A stretch of DNA of 64,000 nucleotides from Candidatus Trichofilum aggregatum (GCA_016716885.1 JADJUV010000031.1:1-64000), one strand, 5' to 3'. Counted from the stretch's first letter, positions 35,713 to 45,132 are shown. Notes: generated from the sequence alone by a model not told the origin. Numbers and translations are program-made.

Positions 35713-37800
35713 ATGACGACGCAACTCAAAAAACAACCCAAGTGGCGTGGTGACCTGGTACAACGCGCTCTGGTAGATTCATTTCGTAAATTAGACCCGC
35801 GCTGGATGGTGCGGAATCCGGTTATGTTTGTGGTGGAAGTGGGCAGTCTCCTGACGACACTCCTCTGGCTTCAAGCCCTATTCGGTGAAGGGGAAGCCGC
35901 GGCCGCGTTCATTGGCGTGGTCTCTGTCTGGCTCTGGTTTACGGTGCTGTTTGCCAACTTCGCTGAAGCGTTGGCCGAGGGGCGGGGCAAGGCCCAGGCC
36001 GATGCCTTACGCCGTACCCGCCAGGAGACCCAGGCCAAAAAACTGCGCCAACCCCAGCGGGATGCCGGTTTTGATATGACCGCTTCGACCGCCCTGCGCC
36101 GGGGGGATGCCTTCCTGGTGGAAGCGGGCGACATCATCCCCGCCGATGGGGAAGTCATCGGCGGCATCGCTTCGGTGGATGAAAGTGCTGTCACGGGCGA
36201 AAGTGCGCCGGTCATCCGCGAATCCGGGGGCGACCGCAGTGCCGTCACCGGCGGAACCCGCCTGCTGTCCGACTGGCTCATCATCCAGGTCACGGCCGAT
36301 CCTGGCGAAGGGTTCCTGGACCGGATGATCAACCTGGTGGAAGGGGCCAAACGGCAAAAAACACCCAACGAAATCGCTCTCAATATTTTGTTGGCCGGGT
36401 TCACCATCATCTTTTTGATCGTCTGTACCACCTTGCTCCCCTTTTCCATTTACAGCGTGGACGTAGCCGGACAGGGCACACCTATCACCATTACCGTGTT
36501 GGTGGCCTTACTCATCTGCCTCATCCCCACCACGATTGGGGGTCTGCTCAACGCCATCGGCATTGCCGGGATGGATCGTATGATTCAGCGCAACGTTATC
36601 GCCATGTCGGGGCGGGCGGTGGAGGCGGCGGGGGATGTGGATGTGTTGTTGCTGGACAAAACGGGCACGATTACCCTGGGCAATCGGCAGGCGGTGGAGT
36701 TTTTGCCGGTGGGTGGGGTCACGGCGCAGGCATTGGCCGAGGCGGCGCAACTGTCGTCGCTGGCGGATGAGACACCGGAAGGGCGGAGTATCGTGGTGCT
36801 GGCGAAGGAGCAATATGGGCTTCGCGGCCGCACCGTCGGCTCGGCTCCTTCCACGCCCGATGGTTTACACTTTGTCCCGTTTACGGCCCAAACCCGCATG
36901 AGTGGGGTGGACATGGATGGAGTCAGTATCCGCAAGGGCGCACCGGACACCATGCAAGCGCTCATCCAACAGAATGGCCGCCTCGCTCCGGCAGACCTGA
37001 AACCGACGGTAGATAAAATCGCCCGCGCCGGGGGCACACCGCTGGTGGTGGCTCAAAACGGGCAGGCATTGGGCGTGATTCACCTCAAGGATATTGTGAA
37101 AGGGGGCATGAAGGAGCGGTTTGTCCATTTGCGCCAGATGGGGATCAAGACGGTGATGATCACGGGGGATAATCCGTTGACCGCGGCCGCGATTGCCGCC
37201 GAAGCGGGGGTAGATGATTTTCTGGCCCAGGCCACCCCCGAAGCCAAACTGCAACTGATCCGGGATTACCAGACAGGTGGGCGGCTGGTAGCCATGACCG
37301 GCGACGGCACGAACGACGCCCCGGCGCTGGCCCAGGCCGATGTGGCCGTGGCCATGAACACCGGCACCCAACCCGCCCGCGAGGCCGCCAACATGGTAGA
37401 CCTGGACAGCAACCCTACCAAGCTGATCGAGATCGTGGAGATCGGCAAACAACTGCTGATGACCCGTGGGGCCTTGACCACCTTCAGCATTGCCAACGAC
37501 GTGGCGAAATATTTCGCCATTATTCCGGCGGCTTTTGCCAGCACTTATCCGGTGCTGAACAGCCTCAACTTTATGCGCCTGGCGACCCCGGAAAGTGCGA
37601 TTTTGTCGGCGGTTATCTTCAACGCTCTCATCATCATATTCCTGATCCCACTGGCTCTGCGCGGCGTGCCCTACCGCCCCGTCGGTGCGGCCCAACTCCT
37701 GCGCGACAACCTGCTCATCTATGGCGTCGGTGGCCTCATCGCCCCGTTCATCGGCATAAAGGTGATTGATTTACTGTTGGTGGCGTTGGGCGTGGCGTGA
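35713..37800 (+). CDS. kdpB: KdpB P-type ATPase catalytic subunit
   Basis: KdpB hydrolyses ATP to drive K+ uptake through KdpA. The 695-aa protein has all P-type landmarks: VTGESAPV (actuator), phosphorylated Asp315 in DKTGTITLGN, KGAPD (nucleotide binding), TGDNPLTAAAIA and MTGDGTNDAPALAQADVAVA. I chose ATG 35713, preceded by GAGG; the TTG at 35701 belongs to the leader. Octamers at 35899, 36824 and 37183 fall in less conserved sites. Confidence 0.97.
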   Translation: MTTQLKKQPKWRGDLVQRALVDSFRKLDPRWMVRNPVMFVVEVGSLLTTLLWLQALFGEGEAAAAFIGVVSVWLWFTVLFANFAEALAEGRGKAQADALRRTRQETQAKKLRQPQRDAGFDMTASTALRRGDAFLVEAGDIIPADGEVIGGIASVDESAVTGESAPVIRESGGDRSAVTGGTRLLSDWLIIQVTADPGEGFLDRMINLVEGAKRQKTPNEIALNILLAGFTIIFLIVCTTLLPFSIYSVDVAGQGTPITITVLVALLICLIPTTIGGLLNAIGIAGMDRMIQRNVIAMSGRAVEAAGDVDVLLLDKTGTITLGNRQAVEFLPVGGVTAQALAEAAQLSSLADETPEGRSIVVLAKEQYGLRGRTVGSAPSTPDGLHFVPFTAQTRMSGVDMDGVSIRKGAPDTMQALIQQNGRLAPADLKPTVDKIARAGGTPLVVAQNGQALGVIHLKDIVKGGMKERFVHLRQMGIKTVMITGDNPLTAAAIAAEAGVDDFLAQATPEAKLQLIRDYQTGGRLVAMTGDGTNDAPALAQADVAVAMNTGTQPAREAANMVDLDSNPTKLIEIVEIGKQLLMTRGALTTFSIANDVAKYFAIIPAAFASTYPVLNSLNFMRLATPESAILSAVIFNALIIIFLIPLALRGVPYRPVGAAQLLRDNLLIYGVGGLIAPFIGIKVIDLLLVALGVA

Positions 37801-38009
37801 TGCATGATGCGTGATACGTGGTGCGTGGACAACAAAGGTATGCTGGAAACACGCAATACGCAACACGCAACACATTTTCCCCCACTTGATAAAAAGGATG
37901 TATTTATACAGGTGGAACTATTGGAACCTCTGGGACGTCGGTCCTAGGCGTGGGAGCATTCCAGCGAGCGTGGAACGAGTACCTGCATAGATACAAAAGG
38001 ATACTCAAC
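37801..38009. repeat. Repeat-filled gap between kdpB and kdpC
   Basis: Degenerate words GATGC/GATACGTGGTGCGTGG and ACACGCAATACGCAACACGCAAC form an imperfect inverted pair (37803-37872). A CGTCGGTCCTAGGCGTGGGAG / TTCCAGCGAGCGTGGAA stretch (37935-37975) follows. No gene is visible; kdpC starts at 38010 after AAAGGA. Confidence 0.6.
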
Positions 38010-38603
38010 ATGACTTCCCAAATTCGTCCGGCACTCGTTTCTTTGGTGCTGTTTACCCTCTTAACCGGCCTGATTTACCCGTTGGTGGTAACAGGCATTG
38101 CTCAGGTCGCGTTTCCTGAGCAGGCGAATGGCAGTTTAATCATGGCCGATGGACAGGCCGTTGGCTCGGAACTGATCGGCCAATCGTTTGACGACCCAGG
38201 CTATTTCTGGGGACGGCTATCGGCTACGGGCACATTCGCCTATAATGCCTTTAATGCCGACAATCTGACCGCTTCATCTGGCTCCAATGATGGCCCGCTG
38301 AGTCCGGCCCTGCTGGACAGGGTGGCGGCACGGGTTGAGGCGTTACGGGCGGCCGACCCGGAGAACACGGCCCCGATTCCGGTGGACCTGGTGACGGCTT
38401 CGGCCAGTGGCTTAGACCCACACATCAGCCTCGCGGCCGCGGCCTACCAAATCTCCCGTGTGGCCCAGGCCCGCAACATGACCGAGGCAAACGTGCAGGC
38501 CCTGGTGGATCAATACACCGAACCCCGCCAATTCGGTTTCCTCGGCGAACCCCGCGTCAATGTGTTGCGGCTCAATCTGGCGTTGGACGGGGTGGAGCAG
38601 TAG
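38010..38603 (+). CDS. kdpC: KdpC subunit of K+-transporting ATPase
   Basis: KdpC is the single-pass subunit that assists KdpB. The 197-aa protein has one N-terminal transmembrane helix, then GSLI, QSFDDPGYFWGRLSAT, GLDPHISLAAAAYQISRVA and the ending GEPRVNVLRLNLALD, all typical. I chose ATG 38010, which follows AAAGGA; the longer frame runs into repeat DNA. Confidence 0.96.
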   Translation: MTSQIRPALVSLVLFTLLTGLIYPLVVTGIAQVAFPEQANGSLIMADGQAVGSELIGQSFDDPGYFWGRLSATGTFAYNAFNADNLTASSGSNDGPLSPALLDRVAARVEALRAADPENTAPIPVDLVTASASGLDPHISLAAAAYQISRVAQARNMTEANVQALVDQYTEPRQFGFLGEPRVNVLRLNLALDGVEQ

Positions 38604-38822
38604 GAACCTAAGCCAACATCGCAAAAAATGGTCGAATCTTGAAAAATGGTGAAGTTGGTGAATCTTTTGCCACGGATGGGAAACACGGAACTTGCTTTGG
38701 CCCGGGCCGTCCCCCCCCCGGGCACCCCCACTCCCGGCGAGGGCGAGGAGAAGGGGGGGGGGAAGAAAGAGGGAATGGTGGCTCACTGTTCACTTTCCTC
38801 TCAGCACTCAGCACTCAGCACT
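38604..38822. repeat. Repeat-filled gap with G/C homopolymers before kdpD
   Basis: About 38697-38762 contains CCCGGGCC, a C9-10 run and a G10 run that can pair. Then CAGCACT is repeated directly three times just before the kdpD ATG. The open frame across it is not credible protein. The G/C runs resemble the block at 9363-9436. Confidence 0.6.
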
Positions 38823-41489
38823 ATGTTCCGTCCCGACCCCGACCAACTCCTCGCTCATGTCCAGGCTGAAGAAGCGCAGAAAAAACGCGGCCGCATGAAA
38901 ATCTTTCTCGGTTATGTGGCGGGGGTAGGCAAAACCTACGCCATGCTGGAGGCCGCCCACCAACGTAAAGCCGAAGGGGTGGATGTGGTCATCGGTTATG
39001 TGGAGACCCATCGCCGCGCCGAGACGGAAAGCCTGGTTGGCGGGCTGGAACTGATTCCCCGCCAGCAAATCCCCTACCGGGGCACAACCCTGCCGGAGAT
39101 GGACCTGGATGCGGTGTTGGCGCGGCGGCCGCAACTCGTTCTGGTTGATGAACTGGCCCACACCAACGCCCCCGGCTCTCGCCATCCCAAACGGTATCAG
39201 GATGTCGAAGAACTCCTCGCCGCCGGGATAGACGTTTACACCACCCTTAACGTCCAACACCTGGAGAGCCTCAACGATGTCGTGGCTCAGATCACCGAGG
39301 TCGTCATTCGGGAAACCCTGCCTGACCGGGTGATTGACGCGGCCACGGAAATTGAGCTGATTGACCTGCCCCCGGATGAGCTTCTGCAACGGTTGCGCGA
39401 GGGCAAGGTGTATGTGCCGGAGCAGGCGGCACGGGCCATCCAGAAATTCTTCCGCAAAGGCAACCTGACCGCCCTGCGTGAGATCGCTATGCGCCGCGCC
39501 GCCGAACGGGTGGACGAGCAGATGCGGGCCTACATGCAGACCCGCGCCATCCCTGGCCCCTGGCCCGCCAGCGAACGACTCCTGGTATGCATTGGCCCCA
39601 ATCCGCTGGGGGAACGGCTCGTCCGCTCGGCCCGCCGCCTGGCCGACGAGTTACGCGCCGAATGGTTTGCCGTTTATGTGGAAATTACCGGCCAATCCCA
39701 CCTGACCCCGGCGGCCAATCAGACGCTTACCCGCAACCTGCGCCTGGCCGAAGAGCTGGGAGCCAAGAGCGCGATTCTCTCTGGCCCGACGATTGCCGAA
39801 GCGGTGTTGGCTTATGCCCATAAACATAACGTCACCAAGATTATCGTTGGCAAACCGCTTCGTTCTCGTTTTAAGGAGCTTCTCCAGGGTTCGATTGTGG
39901 ATCAGATTATTCGTTTCAGCGGGACGATTGATATTTACGTCATCAGCAACGCCAGCCAGACGCCAAGCTCTGCCGAGACGCCACGCTCCTGGCTTCCCCA
40001 TCGCCCCTGGCGACGGTATCTGCAAAGTCTGGCGCTGGTGATTGTGGCCACCCTGCTGAGTGAACTGATTCGCCCGTTTCTGCCCCCAACCAATCTGGTC
40101 ATGCCCTACCTGGCGGCTATCGCTGTCGCCGCGACCTATCTAGGCAGTGGCCCCTCGGTGTTGGCTTCATTCTTGAGTGTTGTCGCTTTTGATTTCTTTT
40201 TTGTCCCGCCTTATTACACCTTTTCCGTCTCCGATACCCAATATTTGTTGACGTTTGCCGGGCTGTTTACGGTGGGGCTGGTGATTAGTTCATTGGCGGC
40301 GCGGGCGCGGGAACAGGCTGAGGCCGCCAGCTTCCGCGAGGGGCAGACGGCGGCGTTGTATGCGTTTAGTCGGGATTTGGCCGCGGCCGCGAACCTCGAC
40401 GAAATGATCCAGGTCATCAGCTCCCACCTGAGCGAGAACTTTGGCCGTGAAGTCGTAATCCTGCTCCCCACCGGTCAGCCCCCCACACTTCAACCCTGCC
40501 CCGCTGACAGCCGCCTCGACGAGAGCGAAATGGCCGTAGCCGTCTGGGCCTATGAACACGGTCAACCCGCCGGTCGAGACACCGACACCCTGCCCTCGGC
40601 CCGCATCCGTTATTTGCCGCTAAAAACGGGGCGCAACGTCATTGGCGTGTTGGGAGTCAAGCCCCCGACTGTGGCCGGGTCGCTGGCGCCAGGGCAACGC
40701 CATTTTATGGATGTGTTTACCAGCCAGGCGACCATCGCTATTGAGCGGGTGCAGTTGGCCGAACAGGCCCGCCAGGCCCAACTGCTCCAGGCCACCGAGA
40801 GTTTACAGACGGCATTACTCAACTCCATCTCCCACGATTTACGCACCCCGCTGGTGGCGATCACCGGGGCGTTGAGCAGTTTGCGCGAGGATGGTTCTTT
40901 GTTAGATGAAGCTACCCGTGAGGAGTTGCTCCACACCGCCTGGGGTGAAGCGGAGCGGCTGAACCGGCTGGTGGGCAATCTATTAGACATGACCCGGCTA
41001 GAGTCGGGGGCACTGAAGATTAACCTGAAGGCGGCTGAGGTTCAGGATTTGGTGGGGGTGACACTGGCACAACTAGGTTCCCGGCTACAACAGCGGCCGA
41101 TCAATCTGGAAATTCCGCCTGATTTGCCGCTGGTCCAGGTGGATTTTTCCCTGATGGTGCAGGTGTTGGTCAATCTGGTAGATAACGCCGTAAAATATTC
41201 CCCACCTGACCAGCCCATTCTCATTCGCGCCAGGGAACAAGGGGATGAACTGATCCTGGAAGTGGTAGATCAGGGTATGGGTATCCCGGATGAAGACCTG
41301 GAGCGGGTGTTTGACAAATTTTACCGGGTACAACGTGCGGATGGTGTGGCGGGAACGGGATTGGGTTTGTCTATCAGCAAGGGGATTGTAGAAGCGCATC
41401 GCGGCCGCGTTTGGGCACGTCATCACCCCGGCGGTGGCACAATCGTGGGCCTCTCCCTGCCCCTGAACAACGAATTGATCCACAGATGA
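38823..41489 (+). CDS. kdpD: KdpD sensor histidine kinase
   Basis: KdpD senses K+ limitation and turgor-related signals and phosphorylates KdpE. The 888-aa protein begins with the KdpD domain (P-loop GYVAGVGKT at 30-38, then VIGYVETHRR and LVDELAHTNAPGSRH), followed by a Usp-like domain (about 250-375), four transmembrane helices (DUF4118, about 400-500), a GAF domain, HisKA with His671 (SISHDLRTPL) and a HATPase domain (VDNAVKYSP, GTGLGLSI). I chose ATG 38823, which gives the canonical MFRPDPDQLLAHVQ start; the longer frame is repeat DNA. Confidence 0.96.
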   Translation: MFRPDPDQLLAHVQAEEAQKKRGRMKIFLGYVAGVGKTYAMLEAAHQRKAEGVDVVIGYVETHRRAETESLVGGLELIPRQQIPYRGTTLPEMDLDAVLARRPQLVLVDELAHTNAPGSRHPKRYQDVEELLAAGIDVYTTLNVQHLESLNDVVAQITEVVIRETLPDRVIDAATEIELIDLPPDELLQRLREGKVYVPEQAARAIQKFFRKGNLTALREIAMRRAAERVDEQMRAYMQTRAIPGPWPASERLLVCIGPNPLGERLVRSARRLADELRAEWFAVYVEITGQSHLTPAANQTLTRNLRLAEELGAKSAILSGPTIAEAVLAYAHKHNVTKIIVGKPLRSRFKELLQGSIVDQIIRFSGTIDIYVISNASQTPSSAETPRSWLPHRPWRRYLQSLALVIVATLLSELIRPFLPPTNLVMPYLAAIAVAATYLGSGPSVLASFLSVVAFDFFFVPPYYTFSVSDTQYLLTFAGLFTVGLVISSLAARAREQAEAASFREGQTAALYAFSRDLAAAANLDEMIQVISSHLSENFGREVVILLPTGQPPTLQPCPADSRLDESEMAVAVWAYEHGQPAGRDTDTLPSARIRYLPLKTGRNVIGVLGVKPPTVAGSLAPGQRHFMDVFTSQATIAIERVQLAEQARQAQLLQATESLQTALLNSISHDLRTPLVAITGALSSLREDGSLLDEATREELLHTAWGEAERLNRLVGNLLDMTRLESGALKINLKAAEVQDLVGVTLAQLGSRLQQRPINLEIPPDLPLVQVDFSLMVQVLVNLVDNAVKYSPPDQPILIRAREQGDELILEVVDQGMGIPDEDLERVFDKFYRVQRADGVAGTGLGLSISKGIVEAHRGRVWARHHPGGGTIVGLSLPLNNELIHR

Positions 41490-41572
41490 CACAGATTTTC
41501 ACAGATGAAACAGAAACCGGGTTTCTTGAGGTAAAATCATCTGTGTTCATCGGTGACATCTGTGGATAATTC
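41478..41572. repeat. Inverted CACAGATGACACAGAT repeats between kdpD and kdpE
   Basis: The left part CCACAGATGACACAGATT and the right part TCATCTGTGTTCATC ... GACATCTGTGG face each other around GGTTTCTTGAGG. It overlaps the last codons of kdpD and ends just before the kdpE ATG. It is the same family as 9318-9459. Confidence 0.7.
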
Positions 41573-41575
41573 CCT

Positions 41576-42268
41576 ATGAGTGAAACAAGGGTACGAATTC
41601 TGATCGTAGACGATGAGCGGCCTATCCGTCGGTTTTTGCACGCCGCTTTGTCTGCTCATGGATACGAAATTTTTGAAGCCACCACCGGTCAAGAAGCCCT
41701 CAACGGTGTCATCCAACACCGCCCCGATTTACTTATCCTCGACCTGGGTCTACCCGACATGGACGGTGTGACTGTCACCCGCCGCCTGCGCGAATGGACC
41801 ACCTTGCCCATCCTCATTCTCTCCGTGCGTGACCGCGAGACGGACAAAATCACCGCCCTGGATGCCGGAGCCGACGACTACCTGACCAAGCCGTTCAGCA
41901 CGGGGGAGTTGATGGCTCGCCTGCGGGTGGCCCTGCGGCATACCGCTTCCCCGGTGCAAGGGGCGGTGTTTGAAGCCAACGGCCTGGTGGTGGATACGGC
42001 CCGGCGGGTGGTGAGTGTCAACGACCATGAAGTTGCTCTCACTCCGACGGAATATGATCTATTGCGCCTGCTGGTGACGCACGCGGACAAGGTGTTAACC
42101 CACCAACAGATTTTGCGTCAGGTGTGGGGGGTGGGTTATGACACGGAATCCCCCTTGTTGCGGGTAAACATTAGCAACTTGCGGCGCAAAATTGAACCGG
42201 AGCCGGCGCGGCCGCGCTACATCTTCACGGAGCCGGGTGTTGGTTATCGGCTTAAGACCGGTTTGTGA
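41576..42268 (+). CDS. kdpE: KdpE response regulator, OmpR family
   Basis: KdpE activates kdp transcription when phosphorylated by KdpD. The 230-aa protein has a receiver domain (Asp12, Asp13, phosphoacceptor Asp56 in LLILDLGLPD, Lys in TKPFS) and a winged-helix OmpR-type DNA-binding domain ending GVGYRLK. The ATG at 41576 is 86 bp after kdpD, with the dispersed repeat between. It converges on the 42280 gene with only an 11-bp gap. Confidence 0.96.
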   Translation: MSETRVRILIVDDERPIRRFLHAALSAHGYEIFEATTGQEALNGVIQHRPDLLILDLGLPDMDGVTVTRRLREWTTLPILILSVRDRETDKITALDAGADDYLTKPFSTGELMARLRVALRHTASPVQGAVFEANGLVVDTARRVVSVNDHEVALTPTEYDLLRLLVTHADKVLTHQQILRQVWGVGYDTESPLLRVNISNLRRKIEPEPARPRYIFTEPGVGYRLKTGL

Positions 42269-42279
42269 TGCGTCTTGGT

Positions 42280-43242
42280 CTATTGACTCTCCCACCATTG
42301 CCTTACGCGCAAAGCCCGCAACGTATTCCAGCGGCTCGGCCCCCCCGCTTTTTCCATCCTAAAATAGACACGCCCGGAATATTGATTTTGCACCGGCCAG
42401 AAGCCATCTTGTCGTTGTTTCTCGTCAAGCAGCACCATCGCTTCCTGTAGGCGGGGATCACGAGGCGCACCGGCACGGGCAAAATAACTCAGCCCCCGCA
42501 ACACGTCATAGTGCCAATAATGGGGAAAAGAAAAACAGGTAAACTTGGGGTTGATGATGTCGTTCGTTTTGTCGGAGCGGAAGAGTTTGTGCTGAAGCAC
42601 AAATTCCAGGGCATTTTGTTCAGCCGCCAGAACCGCCTCGTTTTGCTGGCCGTTTCCCCATTCCACATAGTCACGTAACCCGTCTAAAACATTAAAGGTG
42701 GTATGAAAGGAGCTGTGATGGGGCTTGGGCTTCCGGTGACGGCGACAGTTCCAGCCGCCATCGGGCATTTGCTCTTGCAACAAATTAGCCACGATGGCCT
42801 CAATGCGTTCGTCGTCAATCTCGAAATAAACCCCTAGCCGCAGGATCATACCCACAATACAGCGGTCACAGGCGGCCAGATTTTTCAGAAAGTTGGCATC
42901 AGCCTGCGCGCCTAATAGCTCTTTCAGGACCAGATGTGCTCCCCGTTGCGCGGCCGCGTGCCCGGTCGGAATGCCTATATCACACAGCATCAGCAGAGTA
43001 TACGTGGTGGATGTCCACTTAGGGGAGTAGATGCCACCCCCCCAACGAGCATCTGCGCTTTGTTGGGCCAGCAGTTGTGCCCCCCAGCCCGTTTCCAGCG
43101 TGCGTTGTCGTTCGGCTGTCCAGGCTGATGGCGGCGCGGCCGCGAGATCCCGCATCGTTTGCCAGCGAATGGCGGGGTCCCCTTCCATTAACCAGGGAAT
43201 AATTTGTTCGTCGGTTGAAGTTGGCGCGCTCTTGGTGTTCAT
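42280..43242 (-). CDS. Squalene-cyclase-like alpha/alpha toroid protein
   Basis: This 320-aa soluble protein has repeats resembling prenyltransferase and squalene-hopene cyclase toroids: ADARWGGGIYSPKWTSTTYTL, MPDGGWNCRRHRKPKP and KQRQDGFWPVQNQYSG. The DxDD motif of true triterpene cyclases is absent, so it is unlikely to be a cyclase in that sense. It is the last gene of a three-gene minus-strand operon (14-bp gap to the zinc-ribbon gene). The function is unknown; such proteins are often labelled as terpene cyclase-like or nitrogen-fixing-related by similarity only. Confidence 0.8.
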   Translation of the reverse strand: MNTKSAPTSTDEQIIPWLMEGDPAIRWQTMRDLAAAPPSAWTAERQRTLETGWGAQLLAQQSADARWGGGIYSPKWTSTTYTLLMLCDIGIPTGHAAAQRGAHLVLKELLGAQADANFLKNLAACDRCIVGMILRLGVYFEIDDERIEAIVANLLQEQMPDGGWNCRRHRKPKPHHSSFHTTFNVLDGLRDYVEWGNGQQNEAVLAAEQNALEFVLQHKLFRSDKTNDIINPKFTCFSFPHYWHYDVLRGLSYFARAGAPRDPRLQEAMVLLDEKQRQDGFWPVQNQYSGRVYFRMEKAGGPSRWNTLRALRVRQWWESQ

Positions 43243-43256
43243 GCGTGTTGTCTCAA

Positions 43257-44039
43257 CTACCCGTCAAAACGGGAATCATCCAGACGGTGGCGCAGTTTGT
43301 CTTCTTCGCTCTGGGGAGAGTCACCGACATGCTCTTGCAATGCTTGCCGCTCGGCTTCTTCCGCGGCCGCGAGCAGGGCCGGCGGTACCGCCCGCACAAT
43401 GGCCCATTTGCCACAAAAAGGGCAACGCTCTAGCTTGCCGAATAACATATTTGGGCTGAGAACATGGCGCGGATAAGCCCGGTGGCAACGCGGGCACAGC
43501 GCTCCCCCGGCCAGGCCATAGGTGCGCGGCGCGCCTGGGGCCATCCGCTCCCGCCCTGTTACCAACCCAATTAGGACCGGTATACCCACGGATAAAATAA
43601 TCGCGCCTATGATGACCGGCAGAACCATTTTGCGGAATTCGTCGCGGCTTTCGGCCCCACTCATGAAGGTAGCCGTGAGGGTATTGGCCGATACTTCTTG
43701 TTCATCGGCGGTGAAGCCGGTGGCGGTAAGGGCATGAACCCCCGGAGCAAAACTAGAGGTGCTAAATTGCAGTCGGAAAGGCGCTTCGGTGTCCTCACCG
43801 AGACGTTCACCATCCAGATAAAAGATCACCCGCGTCAGGTTGTCGGGGCCACTGGCGCGAACGGAGAAAGTACCCTCGATGCGGCCGCCAATCGCCGAGC
43901 CAAAATCGCGGTTCAAGCGAATGGTTAGAGCCGCGTCATCTTGGGCCAGAACGGGTTGGGTGAGGGTGCAATAAGCGATAAGGCTCAGGGCAAGTAAGAA
44001 GAGTGTTCGTTGCGGAAAATGTTTGGTTAAGTGGGACAT
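43257..44039 (-). CDS. Exported Ig-like domain, TM helix and cytoplasmic zinc ribbon
   Basis: This 260-aa protein has a signal peptide (about 10-32), an Ig-like beta domain (about 35-125), a transmembrane helix (about 138-160) and a C-terminal zinc ribbon with CPRCH and CPFCGKW cysteine pairs (about 182 and 207). Signal and helix place the Ig part outside and the ribbon inside, a layout suited to a surface-to-cytoplasm sensor or an anchor. It is the middle gene of a compact operon (14-bp and 12-bp gaps). The family is not named to my knowledge. Confidence 0.78.
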   Translation of the reverse strand: MSHLTKHFPQRTLFLLALSLIAYCTLTQPVLAQDDAALTIRLNRDFGSAIGGRIEGTFSVRASGPDNLTRVIFYLDGERLGEDTEAPFRLQFSTSSFAPGVHALTATGFTADEQEVSANTLTATFMSGAESRDEFRKMVLPVIIGAIILSVGIPVLIGLVTGRERMAPGAPRTYGLAGGALCPRCHRAYPRHVLSPNMLFGKLERCPFCGKWAIVRAVPPALLAAAEEAERQALQEHVGDSPQSEEDKLRHRLDDSRFDG

Positions 44040-44051
44040 AATGTGTCTGGC

Positions 44052-44735
44052 TCAAGGGGTTTCGGGATTAACCCATTGTTGCCACCATTGTTGGTGAGCA
44101 CGCCCACCGGCAGCGTTTAGTTTGTGGCCGGTTTGCATCTCGACCAGGGTCAAATCGGCTCTCGCGGCCGCAAGCAGTTCGGCCCCCGTTTTGGCTCGTT
44201 CATAGGGAACCGTGTCATCCTCTGTACCAATAGCCATGAAAACGGGCAGGTTTTCCAACGCGGCCGCGCTGGCCCCATCTACCTGCTCCGGGGCAAACCC
44301 CACCAACAGAGACGCCCCCTGCACGATGCCCGGATGAAACATGACCGTGGCCAACGCCGCGGCCGCGCCCTGGCTAAACCCCATCAGATAGATGCGGTCA
44401 GGGTCGGCGTTGTAAAGGGTGGGTAGTGCGGTGATGAAGGCGGCGATTTGATCCGCGGCCGCGTGAAAATCATGTAACGTGGGCCAGGGTGGGGGGCGTT
44501 TTTCCAGCCAGGAATAGCTGTCCGCCTCATCCGTGATGGGGGCACGGGGTGCGACCAGAAGCCAATTGTCTGGCACGGCGCGAGAAAATATCCACATGAC
44601 TTCCTCGTTGCCCTTGTGTCCGTGAAGCATGACCACGGTGGGGTGAGGGCCGGATGTTGTCGGTTGGGCCAGGCGATGGGTAAGGTTTGCGGCCGCGGGA
44701 CCAGGTTCTACCAGGGTTGAAGGGCGAATAAGCAT
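44052..44735 (-). CDS. Phospholipase/carboxylesterase-type alpha/beta hydrolase
   Basis: This 227-aa hydrolase resembles the YpfH/carboxylesterase group. The HGHKG oxyanion region (about 38-42) precedes nucleophile Ser121 in GFSQGA, acid Asp173/174 in GTEDDTVP and His204 in TGHKL, completing the triad. No signal peptide. It is the first gene of the operon that includes the zinc-ribbon and toroid proteins. Four GCGGCCGC copies (44164, 44270, 44359, 44455) lie in 300 bp and a fifth at 44689, giving Ala-rich insertions. Confidence 0.9.
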   Translation of the reverse strand: MLIRPSTLVEPGPAAANLTHRLAQPTTSGPHPTVVMLHGHKGNEEVMWIFSRAVPDNWLLVAPRAPITDEADSYSWLEKRPPPWPTLHDFHAAADQIAAFITALPTLYNADPDRIYLMGFSQGAAAALATVMFHPGIVQGASLLVGFAPEQVDGASAAALENLPVFMAIGTEDDTVPYERAKTGAELLAAARADLTLVEMQTGHKLNAAGGRAHQQWWQQWVNPETP

Positions 44736-44799
44736 GGCCCTAATTATACCTGGGAACGACTGTTTGGAGAGGTAAGAAAACGGGTGAGGAGCAGAAAAT

Positions 44800-44850
44800 G
44801 GGCAAAAAAATGAGGTGTTCCATAAGCGGGCGCTTATGAAACACCTCTGG
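44800..44850 (-). terminator. Strong hairpin, likely terminator for the giant gene
   Basis: GAGGTGTTCCATAAGCG pairs with CGCTTATGAAACACCTC across a two-base loop. Read on the minus strand it is followed by ATTTTTTTG. It lies downstream of the 45154 stop and upstream of the hydrolase start. Confidence 0.75.
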
Positions 44851-45030
44851 GGGGGGAGCCGATTGGAAGTATATCAAAACTCAAATCGTTGTCAAAAATC
44901 ACCCGTTTGTCATATTGTGAAGCCGCCCGGTCTAATCACCTTGATTGAATCGGGCGAACGGTGTGATGTATTCCGGTTAGCCCGCTAGCTTTTAAAAGAT
45001 CTTGCTTGTTGTGCGCTTTGTGGAGGCAAC

Positions 45031-45132
45031 TCCGCTAAAGCGGTCACTACGAACAAAACCTCCCATGATAATCTGACCAGCTTTATCAACCTGGTAGAGC
45101 CTGGTTCAATCCCCGAAGATTGAACCAGGCTA
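45031..45132. repeat. Dispersed GCTAAAGCGGTCACTACGA word and a perfect hairpin
   Basis: The word at 45031-45055 matches the arm of the element at 28990. At 45098-45131 AGCCTGGTTCAATC pairs perfectly with GATTGAACCAGGCT over a six-base loop. It is 23 bp past the giant gene stop and could be a first terminator, but it lacks a U-tract. Confidence 0.6.

Noticed and set aside
38646..38822. A longer KdpD N-terminus
   Set aside because: The extra 59 codons run through G/C homopolymers and CAGCACT repeats; the family N-terminus begins at 38823.
45098..45131. A tRNA-like T-arm word (GGTTCAATCCC)
   Set aside because: The stretch is only a perfect hairpin; no acceptor stem, anticodon arm or D-arm is present.
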